64,000 bases of DNA from Adiantum capillus-veneris (Eukaryota; Streptophyta; Polypodiopsida; Polypodiales; Pteridaceae), in the NCBI GenBank assembly GCA_014529385.2, contig CM043947.1, positions 130,711,891 through 130,775,890 of the forward strand, read 5' to 3'. Under the pieces are notes generated by a model. It did not search any database. It saw only the letters and a program-made list of their open reading frames with translations, and was not told the origin of the DNA. Shown here in pieces: positions 54,706 to 64,000 of the stretch. The translations under genes were made by a program, and so were the position numbers. Position 1 is the stretch's first letter. Each line of letters opens with the position of its first letter.

Positions 54706-55970
54706 GGGCACCTTCTTACTTTATGACATTTATAGATGATTACTCGAGGAAAGTATGGGTTTACTTTCTCAAGCACAACGATGAAGCGTTTAGTGTTTTC
54801 AAAACGTTTGTGACACTTGTGGAGAATCAGCGTGGCAAGAAGCTTAAATGCTTACACACTGACAATGGTGGAGAGTATGTTTCAAAGGCCTTTCAGGACT
54901 TTTGTGAGTCAAAAGGTATAAAACGTGAACTTACTGCTCCTTACAATCCTCCTGAAAATGGTGTTGCTGAGAGGATGAATAGGACCATACAAGAGAAGGT
55001 CAGAAGTATGTTGTCTAATGCACAGCTGCCAAATGGGTTTTGGGCTAAAGCTGTATCAACAGTTGTTCATCTTGTAAATAGATCTCCCAGCAAGGTTTTG
55101 CAGAAGGATTCAGTGCCAGAGATGGTATGGTCAGGCAAAATGCCCTCATACAAGCATCTCAGAGTCTTTGGCTGTGAGGCATATACTCACGGTCCAAAGG
55201 AATTTAGGAACAAACTTGAGCCAAAGAGTAGAAAGTGCATCTTTCTAGGCTATGGTAATTCTGGTGAGATGGGGTACAGACTTTGGGATCCCGAATCCAG
55301 AAAGGTTGTCCGCAGCAATGATGTTCACTTTAATGAATCCAAATATCATTCTAAACCAGAGAGGGTTGAGGAGATTAGAAGAGTTGTCTTCCAAGAAGAT
55401 GGACCTGCACGTGCAAGACAAAATGTTAGGGCTCAAGAGGAGCAAGGACAGGATAGATTGGAACCACAGGTTGTGGTTGAGCCTGAGACACCTATTGTGC
55501 GTAGATCTAGACTTGTCACGCGACCTCCTGATAGGTTTGTTCCATCTATGAACTATGTCATGTTGACTGATTGCAATGAGCCTTCATCTTACAAGGAAGC
55601 AGTGCAAATGAAGGACTTCGGGAATTGGCAATTGGCCATGCAGTCAGAGATGACAGCTCTACATAAAAACAAGACATGGAAGCTAGTTAAATTACCACGG
55701 GGCAAAAAGGCTCTACCCTGTAAATGGGTTTACAGGTATAAGATCACCGCTCATGATAGTCAGCCAAAGTACAAAGCAAGGCTTGCTTCCAAGGGCTTTA
55801 AGCAAGAACAAGGCATTGACTTTGATGAAGTCTTCTCTCCGGTGGTCAAAATGACTACATTGAGATGCTTTCTTGCATTGGTTGCCATATTAGATATGGT
55901 GTTGCACCAAATGGATGTCAAGACAGCGTTCTTGCATGGTGATTTAGATGTGGAAATTTACATGCAGTAG
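54696..55970 (+). pseudogene. Copia-3 integrase remainder and RT N-terminus
   Basis: Starts in a new frame after the deletion at SYFMTFIDDYSRKVWVYFLK; retains TDNGGEY and NGVAERMNR but lacks the first catalytic aspartate. It runs into RT (MDVKTAFLHGDLDVEIYMQ) and stops at TAG 55968-55970 where the sisters have CAG. Confidence 0.9.
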
Positions 55971-56015
55971 CCAGAAGGGTTTGTTGAGAAAGGCAAGGAA
56001 GATTGGGTATGCCAG

Positions 56016-57131
56016 TTGTTAAAGAGTCTTTATGGCTTAAAACAATCACCTAGGGCATGGTACCATAAATTCCACAAGTTTATGCTTTCTCAAGGCTACA
56101 AACGTAGTGAGTTCGATCACTGTCTATATACAAAGAAGGCTAAGGATGGTAGTTGGCTGATCCTTATTTTGTATGTGGATGACATGTTGATTGCTGGCAA
56201 GCACTTGGAAGAAATTTCAGCTTTGAAGTCAAAGATGGCAAAATCGTTTGACATGAAAGACATGGGTGAGGCAAGTCATATACTTGGTATGTGCATTGAG
56301 AGAGACAGATCAAAGAAGTTGATTTGGTTATCTCAAACAGAGTATATTGACAAGGTTTTGCAACGTTTCAATATGGAGAAGGGAAAGGCATTGAGTGTTC
56401 CATTGCCACCATATGTGAAACTTAGCAAACAAGATTGTCCTGTGTCTGAGGAAGAACAGGCTGAAATGGATAAGATTCCATATGCGTCTGCAGTGGGTAG
56501 TTTGATGTATGCAATGATTGCTACTCGCCCAGACATTGCATTTGCAGTGGGAGTAGTAAGTCAATACATGTCAAACCCAGGCAAGAAACATTGGGAGGCA
56601 GTGAAAGGAATATTGAGATACCTGAAAGCTACAAAGAGTATGCATATATGCTATGGGAGTCAGGAGCTAAGTGTAAAGGGTTTTACAAACTCAGATTATG
56701 CAGGTGACTTAGACAACAGAAGGTCTACGTTAGGGTATGTCTTTACATTGGCTTGTGGAGCAGTATCATGGCGTTCTAGATTACAAGATTGTGTTACTCA
56801 GTCTACTATAGAGGCTGAATATGTTGCAGCATCAGAGGCATGCAAAGAATCAATTTGGCTTAATCGACTAGTAACAGATTTGGGAATCAAAGAAGAGATG
56901 CCTGTGTTATATTGTGATAGTCAAAGTGCTATACAATTGGCTCGCAATCCAGTTTATCACTCAAAGACAAAGCATGTGGATGTGAAGTATCATTTCATCA
57001 GGGAAATACTCGAGGATAATCAACTTCAGCTTGTCAAAGTTCACACCACAGAAAATCCTGCTGATCTACTTACAAAAGGACTTCCCTTAGAGATCTTTGC
57101 GCATTTTCGCAAGCAGTTAGGTGTAGGGTAG
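56016..57131 (+). CDS. Copia-3 RT and RNase H C-terminal part
   Basis: Same frame as the preceding segment. RT catalytic YVDD at 56172-56183; RNase H follows with changed residues: GFTNSDYAGDL (the sisters have TDSDY, the catalytic aspartate) and STIEAEYVAAS. So RNase H is probably inactive too. Confidence 0.85.
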   Translation: MLKSLYGLKQSPRAWYHKFHKFMLSQGYKRSEFDHCLYTKKAKDGSWLILILYVDDMLIAGKHLEEISALKSKMAKSFDMKDMGEASHILGMCIERDRSKKLIWLSQTEYIDKVLQRFNMEKGKALSVPLPPYVKLSKQDCPVSEEEQAEMDKIPYASAVGSLMYAMIATRPDIAFAVGVVSQYMSNPGKKHWEAVKGILRYLKATKSMHICYGSQELSVKGFTNSDYAGDLDNRRSTLGYVFTLACGAVSWRSRLQDCVTQSTIEAEYVAASEACKESIWLNRLVTDLGIKEEMPVLYCDSQSAIQLARNPVYHSKTKHVDVKYHFIREILEDNQLQLVKVHTTENPADLLTKGLPLEIFAHFRKQLGVG

Positions 57132-57220
57132 TACATCACTTCTCTACATCTTTAGTATATTAGCTTGTATAGTAGCTTCTCTCACACTTAAAGTACCACA
57201 TTGGACTTTAAGTGGGAGGT

Positions 57221-57412
57221 TGTTGGGGTATAAAGCCCAATGTGGTCACCCAGGTAAGTGGGCGGGCCGCCAGGTATGTACACATATTCTTTTGTAAAAA
57301 CCTAATAAGAACTCACTATGCTCTACACATTACAGTAGAGCGAGTTCACCATATCGTCGTGCTCTTCTTCTCGCACTCTCTCTCGCGTCGCACTTCCGCT
57401 CATACTCCTTCA
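57221..57412 (+). repeat. Copia-3 3' LTR
   Basis: 192 bp, followed by ATAAA. Confidence 0.95.
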
Positions 57413-57884
57413 ATAAAGTGGAATGTAGTTTTTGATCCCAATCTGTTCTAGACTCTAATACTATCTTAGTTAAGATTGTGCATAGATTTTTATTTGTAGC
57501 TTCGGCTTGGCGATTAGCCTGTGGGTGGTAGGGAGCTGACTTCTTATGAACTATCATGAAGTCTTCAAGAAGATTTTCAATTATCTCATTTATGAAGTGT
57601 GTGCCTTGATCATTGACAATTTCTATAGGTAGACCATATCTAACAAAGACATTTTCGTATAGAAATTGTGCAGTAGTCCTGGCATCAGCCTTTTGTGTAG
57701 CTTTAGCTTCTACCCATTTTGTGAGATAATATGTGGCTACAATGATGTACTGGGTATGCGTTTTGTAAGCAAGGGGTGATATTGGTCCTTCAAAGTCTAT
57801 TCCCCACTTGGCAAAGGCTCTAGCTCCCATCATTGTTCGTAAGGGCATCTCATCCCGTTTTATAATACGTTGGTTCATTGACAA
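57413..57884 (-). CDS. Gypsy-3 integrase core
   Basis: The frame reads MMGARAFAKWGIDFEGPISP (first Asp), YGLPIEIVNDQGTHFINEII (second Asp) and APYHPQANRQAEATNKNL (Glu; the usual N-G-Q-A-E has R for G). This is the D-D-E triad that joins cDNA to the genome. It is cut at TSL/W by copia-3; the last 40 residues of the visible frame belong to the copia LTR. Confidence 0.8.
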
Positions 57885-57888
57885 GACT

Positions 57889-58400
57889 CACATTTTTTTG
57901 TATACTCGTTTGCGTCCATATGTAATGTTGGCCACCATATTCCCAAGGTGAGGACAATTTTTGTTGTCTTTTTCCCTGAGAAATGGCCCCCTCTAATCTC
58001 TCCATGTGCTTGTTCCAGGATTGGAACGTACATGTTCTTCGTTGCACACAGCCTAAGCTGGTTATCCTTTCCCCTTTTATAAAGCTAATTTTCAATAACA
58101 GTGAAATCACGAGCTTCTATTTCTATCGTTCTCTATCATGCTTTGGTGATATTTTTAGGAAACTTCTATCTTTCCAAGGAGTCAACAATGTATTGACTCC
58201 ATTGTGGCGTAAGTGTTATCTGAAACAATGTTGCATGTTCAATGGGTGAGCTTGATCTGCATTTGACACAACTAGTGACATATTCATGAACATCAATGCG
58301 CATAGTCGGCCAATACACTCCTAATTCTCGTAGTCGTTGGAAAGTTTTGTGGCTGAACAATGAAACGTTAACGCCTGAATATACGCTTCCAGCAAATATG
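57889..58400 (-). pseudogene. Two H2C2 integrase zinc fingers in tandem (gypsy-3)
   Basis: Finger 1: FSHKTFQRLRELGVYWPTMR then VHEYVTSCVKC (about 58360-58250). Finger 2: HGEIRGGHFSGKKTTKIVLT, then IWWPTLHMDANEYTKKCESC (about 58000-57885). Both have the integrase N-terminal pattern ending Y/W-W-P-T ... C-x2-C. Between them is a linker (PQWSQYIVDSLE, then NITKA). Stops and frameshifts lie in the linker. I recall a similar double arrangement in polyproteins of seed-free plants, from memory only. Confidence 0.65.
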
Positions 58401-58430
58401 CTTCATATTCCTCAAGGTTTATGCACACTC

Positions 58431-59296
58431 TTAGGATGCCATCGAAGCCAAAATTATATGAACATCCTCCAACCAACTGAAAGTCTTAGCTTGGTGAATC
58501 GTTCTTTGTTTAAGTTCTAGGTCTGTTTTGTCGAATTCCCCGCCTTGTGATAGTAGCTTGACAATCTCTTGGGACCACTTAGGAACCATTTTTATACTGA
58601 AGAGATATGCATCCGGTAGATCATCATCCACACCCTCTGGATTGTCTCCATTAGGTAATCAAGAGAGGTGGTCTGCTTGATAATGTGTCTTCTCTTTTTA
58701 ACCACTACGGTACAGTTAAACTCCATCAATATGATGAACCATCTTATGATTCATCCGGTGTTGCATGGTTTGTTGACAAGGTATAAAAAGGCTTGATGGT
58801 ATGTGAAAAACACAAACTTATTTGCGAGGAGATAATGCCAAAATTTCTTAACGGCATAAATCATTCCAAGCCCCTCTCTCTCAGTGGTTGTGTGATACCT
58901 TTTAGCATTATTTAGTTGTCGGCTGGAATAGATGACTAGGAAATCCATGGTTCCCTCTCCTGGTTGAGCCAGAATACATCGGATGGCAAATGCAGATGCA
59001 TTTATGGACATGAAAGATTTTTTCCCAATCATGTGTTCGTAGCAGTAGAGCGGATACAAGGGCATCTTTTAATTCTTAAAGGATTCCTTGCACTTATCTG
59101 TCCATTCAAAGATCACTATAAGTCTATTAAGTGGTTGTGAAATAATTGCATACATGTGTATGAACCTCGTGTAATAACCACAATGTCCCATGAAGCATTG
59201 TACTTGCTTTGCATTGATCGGCTTAGGCATTTTGATAATCACCTTAATCTTATCCAAATCTGTGAAAATGTCATATTCCGAGACAATATGCCCCAA
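58431..59296 (-). pseudogene. Gypsy-3 RT connection and RNase H
   Basis: Blocks: MGHIVSEYDIFTDLDKIKVI, QCFMGHCGYYTRFIHMYAII, FMSINASAFAIRCILAQPGE, VIYSSRQLNNAKRYHTTTER, EGLGMIYAVKKFWHYLLANK, the standard gypsy RNase H sequence. The usual first catalytic D (F-x-V-x-x-D-A-S) is N here (SINAS). The last segment (58631-58431) is the post-RNase H linker. Confidence 0.75.
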
Positions 59297-59331
59297 GATT
59301 CATCCTTGTCTTACCATGAAAACGCATTTTT

Positions 59332-60047
59332 CTAGGTTAAGGAAAATCCTATATGTCTTGCATTTCTCGAATACCTTTTTGAGATGTTCCACATGTTCCT
59401 CTCTTGCAGAGAGTGTACATATAAGTCATCCATATAGATTTCCAAGTACTCCTTGAAGGCATGTGCCATCAATATTTGAAATGTGGCAGGTGCATTTGTT
59501 AACCCAAATGGAATGTCCCAATATGCAAATATGCCCCATTCTGTGGCAAATTCCATTTTATATTGGTTCTTGGGTGCAATTGCAAGTTGATTGTAACCAG
59601 AGAACCCATCCAAGAAGGAATATGCACGCTTCCCTGCCACTCGTTCAAGGATGTGGTGCATAATTGGTAACGGATAGTTATCCCTTATTGTGGCTGCATT
59701 GACTTTTTTGAGGTTAACACACACTCGGAGTTTGCCATTATTTTTTGCTACAACAACGATTGGGGATACCCAAAGATAAACTCCGTGTCTTTTAGTTTAT
59801 CAATCTCTTCCTTGATACGCTTAGCAAAGGTATCACTATACGTGTATGGCCTTTGTCTTCTAGGTTTTGCATCAGGTTTTAAAGGGATAGTATGCTTACA
59901 TATTGTTGGATCCAATCCCTTTAAATCCTTGTAAGACCATGCAAACACATCCTTATATTCCTGAAGAAGGATGAGAAGCTCCTCTTCCTCGTCTCGGCTC
60001 AGGTCGGTGGTTATATAGACGGGTTGCGGTTTCTCTCCAGGTTGCAC
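59332..60047 (-). pseudogene. Gypsy-3 reverse transcriptase
   Basis: Two frames joined by a frame change near 59735. N-terminal part: LLQEYKDVFAWSYKDLKGLD and IKEEIDKLKDTEFIFGYPQS. Main part: CVNLKKVNAATIRDNYPLPI, YSFLDGFSGYNQLAIAPKNQ, IPFGLTNAPATFQILMAHAF and the catalytic YMDDL. All canonical RT blocks are recognisable and only the frame is broken. Confidence 0.85.
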
Positions 60048-60317
60048 ACTATGTCTACTTTCTTTGCATCTTCCGGCCCATCATAAGACTCTTTCTCCCG
60101 TCGCTCTCTTATGATCTGTGTCAGCACTATCTTCCAGTCTTGAATAGTGAACTTTTTGTAATGGGATGGTACACTCCTGTGGTTTGCGCTATTGTCTTTC
60201 TCATCCTCTTTATTGTCGGTTTCGGTTGTCCACACTTCCCTCAGAGTCTTCTTGAGCTCTTGGTACCTTTTCTTACGTTCAAGTTTCGTCAGTTTTGGTT
60301 CTTCTAATTTCTTTTTT

Positions 60318-60935
60318 TTACATCCCTGGGACTATCTTTTGTCTTAGGGTCTCGATCTTGAGAGAACTAAGCTGATATTTCATTTGAATGTATTCTTTTG
60401 CCTTTACTAGAGATAAGCATTCCATTCTATTTTTTATGTTTGGCATTGGGTTATCTCTGGCCTTGTGAGCTTCCTTCCGTTTTTTGTAATGAGCTTGACA
60501 TCTTGGTTTTTGATTTGGAAAATCGTAAAACCTAACATCAGGTATTATTTCCTCTAGCTCACTGGGGTTGTCAGAACATTCATTATCTGCATCATCATCT
60601 CGCTCAAGATGATTTGTAGAATCATGGAACAGCTCCCCATCCATTTCTTGCTTATTTTTTATTTTTCTTGATTGACTTGAGATTTGGTAATCATCATCTT
60701 CTATTAACGCAACCATGTAATATGGAACTACACCCATACCTATCTTGGTCACAAAACTTAGTCGTCGGTCCCTCCGCAATAGCACACACACTAAGGTTGC
60801 TAGAATATGTGTCCGTTCTAAAGGTTCTAAGGACTCTTCTAGAAAAGGTTCTGGAATGTATTCTGTATCCTCAATCGCTTTGTCTAGAATACATGCTTCT
60901 CGTTTTAGGCTTCCACAGTTGGATGCCCCACACAT
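60318..60935 (-). CDS. Acidic linker of gypsy-3 between protease and RT
   Basis: A 205-residue frame, rich in E/D (ERDDDADNECSDNPSELEEI) with VTKIGMGVVPYYMVALIEDD near the start. It lies between protease and RT and probably forms part of the polyprotein. No catalytic motif. Confidence 0.5.
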   Translation of the reverse strand: MCGASNCGSLKREACILDKAIEDTEYIPEPFLEESLEPLERTHILATLVCVLLRRDRRLSFVTKIGMGVVPYYMVALIEDDDYQISSQSRKIKNKQEMDGELFHDSTNHLERDDDADNECSDNPSELEEIIPDVRFYDFPNQKPRCQAHYKKRKEAHKARDNPMPNIKNRMECLSLVKAKEYIQMKYQLSSLKIETLRQKIVPGM

Positions 60936-60951
60936 CCATAACTCCTTTGGT

Positions 60952-61390
60952 TTACCTCGCTAGTTTGGGAGTTCTGACCCTACTATCATGGCAGAATTGC
61001 TCTTCTATCGGTGTTTTGTCAACATCTTTGTAGCTATGGTCTTTAAGGTTTATTCTTGTAGTCGTCTCCATGTGTCTGAGGTATATGTGATTGTAGCCCC
61101 AATCGTGGACCATCTTTAATTGTCGCATGAAGGGTCGTCCAAGTATTATGTCATAGTTATTTTTCTTGCCAAAATTCACAATTGCAAAGGTATGCTCGTA
61201 CTCGATTCTGTAAGACTTAACAACTATTTTCTCCAAAATCCATATGGGTCTCTCTATATAACCATCAACCAGTTTTGCAGCTTCATTCTGGTGGTTTTCA
61301 AAGCTAGTTTTCCCCATTTCTTCCATACATCCTTTGTCGTGATGGCTACACCAGCTCCATTGTCAAGAATTGCCATGGTGGTAACACCTC
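60952..61390 (-). CDS. Gypsy-3 protease
   Basis: The minus strand has MAILDNGAGVAITTKDVWKK (D-N-G-A instead of D-S/T-G-A) near 61375-61316, followed by IVVKSYRIEYEHTFAIVNFG and the second signature NYDIILGRPFMRQLKMVHDW. This is a retropepsin for polyprotein processing. Asn in the catalytic loop also occurs in gypsy-1. Confidence 0.7.
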
Positions 61391-61564
61391 TAATTCAATC
61401 GAGAGCATGGTATTTCCATCTTCCCCTTCACAGTATTCTCCTACCTTATTTAAAGGCACTGGTTGCATGTTTACTTGAGGTTTTTCTAATTCCTTGATTC
61501 CTTCCTACATTCGTGAATTCGGATCCCTTACTCCAAATTTTTTGAGACATTTTCCTACCGCATT

Positions 61565-62373
61565 TCACATATTAGGTCTTAATCTGGGAAGCTCTGCTAG
61601 AGTAATAATACAAGTTACTGGAGTTGATAAGAGTGTTATCAACCCCTGGGAGTCCATACCCTTCCTTGTAGCGAGTTGCTGAGATGGTACAACTTTCACA
61701 TCTGACTTTGCTTCATACTCTCCCATATATGAGGGTAACATTTTCAGAGATACAGGTTGGCTATCCAAAGATTTCTTAGATCCCTTGTCTCCCCAATAAG
61801 AGTGCATCTCATTGTCTACCTGAAGTCCTACCTCAAATTCTTCAATAGGAGGAAGAAAGTCATCTTCTTCCATACTGGTTTTGTTAACCCTTTGGCTTAG
61901 TTCATTAGCTTCATTGGCTTCCCTTATCTGTTTCCAAAGATTATTAAGCCCTCGTCGCTTTTATACAATTCAGGTGTGATAGATTGGAGCCCTTCTGAGG
62001 GTGAGTGTGTTGTGTTCAACACTATCCCCGGTGTTTCTATTGAATGTTCAGGTTTTAATTCAATTTCTAGACTAACAGTTAGTCGTTTTGATCCATGTGT
62101 TGGAGGGTTCCTTGGCATTGGTACTGGAAGTTCTACCTCCTCCACCTGCTTCCTTGAAGTTGGTTCTAGTAAGGTTTGTGCAGTTTGGATCATCTTTTGA
62201 CACCTTTCTAGTCTTTGTTTTTCTAACTCAGCATAGGGATATGTCATCCATTTTTGTTCGTGAGTTTGGTCGATTTTATGCCTTGATTCATATGCTTTCA
62301 AGAGTGCGTCAAGATGTTCATTTACTCTCTCTACTAGCACAAATTTTCGTGATCCCGCACTTTTGGATTTCAC
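61565..62373 (-). pseudogene. Gypsy-3 N-terminal region (gag position)
   Basis: Two frames (62373-61924 and 61873-61565). The first has a helical start (FVLVERVNEHLDALLKAYES, KWMTYPYAELEKQRLERCQK); the second is acidic (EEDDFLPPIEEFEVGLQVDN). It lies where gag is expected, but I see neither the capsid W-W motif nor a zinc knuckle. It is either a diverged gag end or an extra ORF. Confidence 0.45.
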
Positions 62374-62449
62374 TTTCTTCTCAAGCTCTATGTATGTTGG
62401 TGTTTGTGGGACGTGTGTCTAACCTCACTATCCTATCTTATTGAAAATT

Positions 62450-62890
62450 TAGTGAGAACCACGATTAAATTTCCAATCCATGGTACAAAGCTGACTCGAC
62501 TATTGCATAGAGGCTACAAGAGGTTGTCAATCTCTCGAAAAACAACAAATAACTCGCATCTAACTCAAGCGACACTCAAGTGACTGAAGTCACCAAAAGC
62601 CAATCACTCATCGGCAAACAAATCACATCCATTACAACACCAAATGACATCCAAACGTAATGAAACTTCTAGGACATGTTTATAAGACCTAAGCACACAT
62701 GCCTATGGTCTCAAATCCCACTTTAGATCAAGTGCCAAAATTGTGATTATTAACATCAGTGGATTTTTGACCTAGTCGTTTTCGACTCAAAATGCACCTA
62801 AATGCTTAGCAATGATGCCCCAATACCCCGCCTATGCTTAGTTTTTTATTTTAAAGTATAAATTCTTACTTATGATGAAATTAGGCTACG
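62450..62890. other. Leader-like non-coding stretch
   Basis: About 440 bp between the first gypsy-3 frame and the primer-site-like motif; no coding capacity seen. Confidence 0.35.
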
Positions 62891-62904
62891 GGTCGGCGAC
62901 GCCA
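62891..62904 (-). promoter_or_regulatory. Candidate primer-binding site
   Basis: The minus strand reads TGGCGTCGCCGACC, similar in style to the TGGCGCC-type sites of many plant gypsy elements. The matching tRNA is not identified, so this is tentative. Confidence 0.35.
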
Positions 62905-62919
62905 AAAGCTACGAAATAA

Positions 62920-63328
62920 TGTGATGTGTTTACGTCAATGCATACAGCTCTTACCTGCGATTGCAATGCAACAAACACGATTGCAATGTAACAACCGGAG
63001 AGGGAGTAGGAAGCGCAACAAGGAGAGAAGTGAGCGTCATTAGCTCACCCTATGTATTTCATTATCCAAAAACTTAATAATAACTTACAAAAATTGGCTT
63101 TTATACCTTAGCCAAGGGCTTTGGTGGTCAAAACTAATAATTTGGGAGCTCTAACTAAAGATAGATAATGACAAGTTGACACAATATGGAAGCTTTGTAG
63201 CTCCGGCTCAACTATTACAAGGTTTACCCAAACAATAAGAGTTAGAATATTCCCGATTTATTAAACATTTTAAGTTTTTTTACATGGGAGCTCCGAAAAA
63301 TGGTATCCATGTTAGCTTGCTGCTAACA
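62920..63328 (-). repeat. LTR-like block between PPT and primer-site motif
   Basis: On the minus strand it begins TGTTAGCAGCAAGC after a polypurine tract, has TATA-like GGTATAAAAGCC near 63110, and could end CA at 62920. Its start shares short stretches with the putative LTR at 27356 (TACCATT..TT, TTGTAATA.TTGAG). Limits are approximate. Confidence 0.5.
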
Positions 63329-63340
63329 TTCCCCCCTCCT
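63329..63340 (-). other. Polypurine tract of family X copy 2
   Basis: AGGAGGGGGGAA on the minus strand, directly before TGTTAGC; it matches the position of GGAAGGGGGAG after copy 1. Confidence 0.6.
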
Positions 63341-64000
63341 TGCCTGTGTCATCCCTTGACACAGCTTTATGGGCTGAAGTAGTCTTCAGGTTGACAACTG
63401 GCGATGCGGTATTTAAGCGCATTTAGGGCCTTTTGGTATCTGATCTTCTCTCTTTATCTGGACCTGCAAAAATTGCATTGTGACTCTGTTTTTCAGCTCC
63501 ACTGCTGAGTAGCCTACAAATCTTGATGTCAGGTTGTTGATCACTGGCCAAAATATCTTCGTTCACCAAGTGAAGAACCCTGTGTAGAACGCTTCCTCAA
63601 AGGCCAACATATTATGTGATAGTAAGAACGTGCACCGGGCGTAGAAGCCATAGAGGACTTTGTCGAAAGGTTGACCACTGAGATCGTAGCATAAACCTTT
63701 ATTACCCTCGAGGAATGACATCCAAGGGGCGCCTGCTTACTCTAGCTCATGGAAAACTTTGATGCAAGTGAGCAGCATTCAGCAAATTTTATAACATTGC
63801 ACATGATAGATCTGGAAGACTTTTGAAAAATGACATGGCGCCCGTTAGGTTTTTCACCATGTACTCTTCAGTCAGCGGTCCCTTTCTAGGAGCAGGTAAC
63901 CTTGGGTAGTTCAGCCAGGTTGGCCGCTTTTTTGTTGATGCCTCATGTGCTTGCCAGGTCCTTACTCGTGGTACAAGACAAAAAGTAGGATGCTTTTGTA
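63341..64000 (-). pseudogene. Family X copy 2, C-terminal domain (runs off the window)
   Basis: Minus-strand frames from the window edge read FCLVPRVRTWQAHEASTKKR, TWLNYPRLPAPRKGPLTEEY, MVKNLTGAMSFF, and after frame changes LCYDLSGQPFDKVLYGFYAR and HNMLAFEEAFYTGFFTW, each matching the copy 1 C-terminal domain (28250-27432) in order. A stop follows GFFTW. The domain ends roughly 90 bp before the polypurine tract, similar to copy 1. Confidence 0.7.

Larger units (their letters stand above)
51966..57412 (+). mobile_element. Copia-3: Ty1/copia retrotransposon inserted in gypsy-3 integrase
   Basis: Flanked by ATAAA (51961-51965 and 57413-57417). 5' LTR 51966-52157, primer site 52160-52171, leader to 53256, gag-pol 53257-57131, PPT, 3' LTR 57221-57412. 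The LTRs differ at six of 192 positions, the most of the three sisters, so it is probably the oldest of them. Breaks: protease Asp to His, a 106-bp deletion in integrase, and a TAG in RT. Confidence 0.95.
50535..62373 (-). mobile_element. Gypsy-3: Ty3/gypsy retrotransposon split by copia-3
   Basis: Minus-strand order: N-terminal gag-like frames (62373-61565), protease (about 61390-60952), acidic linker (60935-60318), RT (60047-59332), RNase H (59296-58431), two integrase zinc fingers (about 58400-57890), integrase core (57884-57413), copia-3, integrase C-terminus (51965-51543), and a downstream protease-like frame (51540-50535). It lacks an obvious CCHC gag. Numerous stops and frameshifts make it inactive. 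Confidence 0.85.

Overview
This 64 kb window looks like repeat-dominated nuclear DNA of a land plant with a large genome. The evidence is plant-type Ty1/copia and Ty3/gypsy retrotransposons primed by initiator tRNA-Met, a WRKY transcription-factor gene interrupted at the conserved arginine intron, an L1-type LINE, and very long CT microsatellites. The gypsy-3 pol, with two integrase zinc fingers, reminds me of polyproteins from seed-free plants (mosses, ferns), so a fern is my best guess, held loosely. I see no prokaryotic genes, tRNA, rRNA or CRISPR array.

Layout: 0.5-3.1 kb, minus strand: a broken multi-exon gene with a RING-like finger, split by an ACCGGT minisatellite. 3.2-7.3 kb, minus: gypsy-1 (gag, protease, RT, RNase H and an extra RNase H; no integrase). 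9.3-15.1 kb, plus: copia-1, with one 5' LTR and two tandem 3' LTRs. 16.0-17.4 kb, minus: LINE fragments. 17.5-23.1 kb: little recognisable. 23.1-23.5 kb, minus: the first two exons of a WRKY gene, the only plausible ordinary host gene. 27.1-36.5 kb, minus: an unrecognised large coding family (family X), cut in frame by copia-2 (30.46-36.00 kb). 36.85-47.0 kb, plus: a decayed chromovirus with 1.6 kb LTRs; its 5' LTR carries a nested, internally deleted copia-4 (38.45-40.27 kb). 36.6 and 47.1-48.5 kb: a diverged array of period about 280 bp with a palindromic core, split by the chromovirus. 49.3 kb: two abutting hairpins with the same loop. 50.5-62.4 kb, minus: gypsy-3, cut in its integrase by copia-3 (51.97-57.41 kb). 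62.9-64.0 kb: an LTR-like block lying between a primer-binding-like site and a polypurine tract, then a second family X copy running off the window.

Nesting is exact. Target duplications (GTTAT, TAGAC, ATAAA, AATGA, CCATA) frame five elements and give an order: family X, gypsy-3 and the 280-bp array are older; the chromovirus and copia-1/2/3 inserted later; copia-4 inserted into the chromovirus LTR. The three copia copies are one young family (LTRs differ by 2 to 6 substitutions), yet each copy carries its own disabling changes, so none looks autonomous.

The least explained items are family X (two copies sharing a C-terminal domain followed by a polypurine tract and a TGTT LTR-like start), the palindromic 280-bp array, the hairpin at the copia PPT whose loop is complementary to U3, and the retropepsin-like reading frame downstream of the gypsy-3 integrase.
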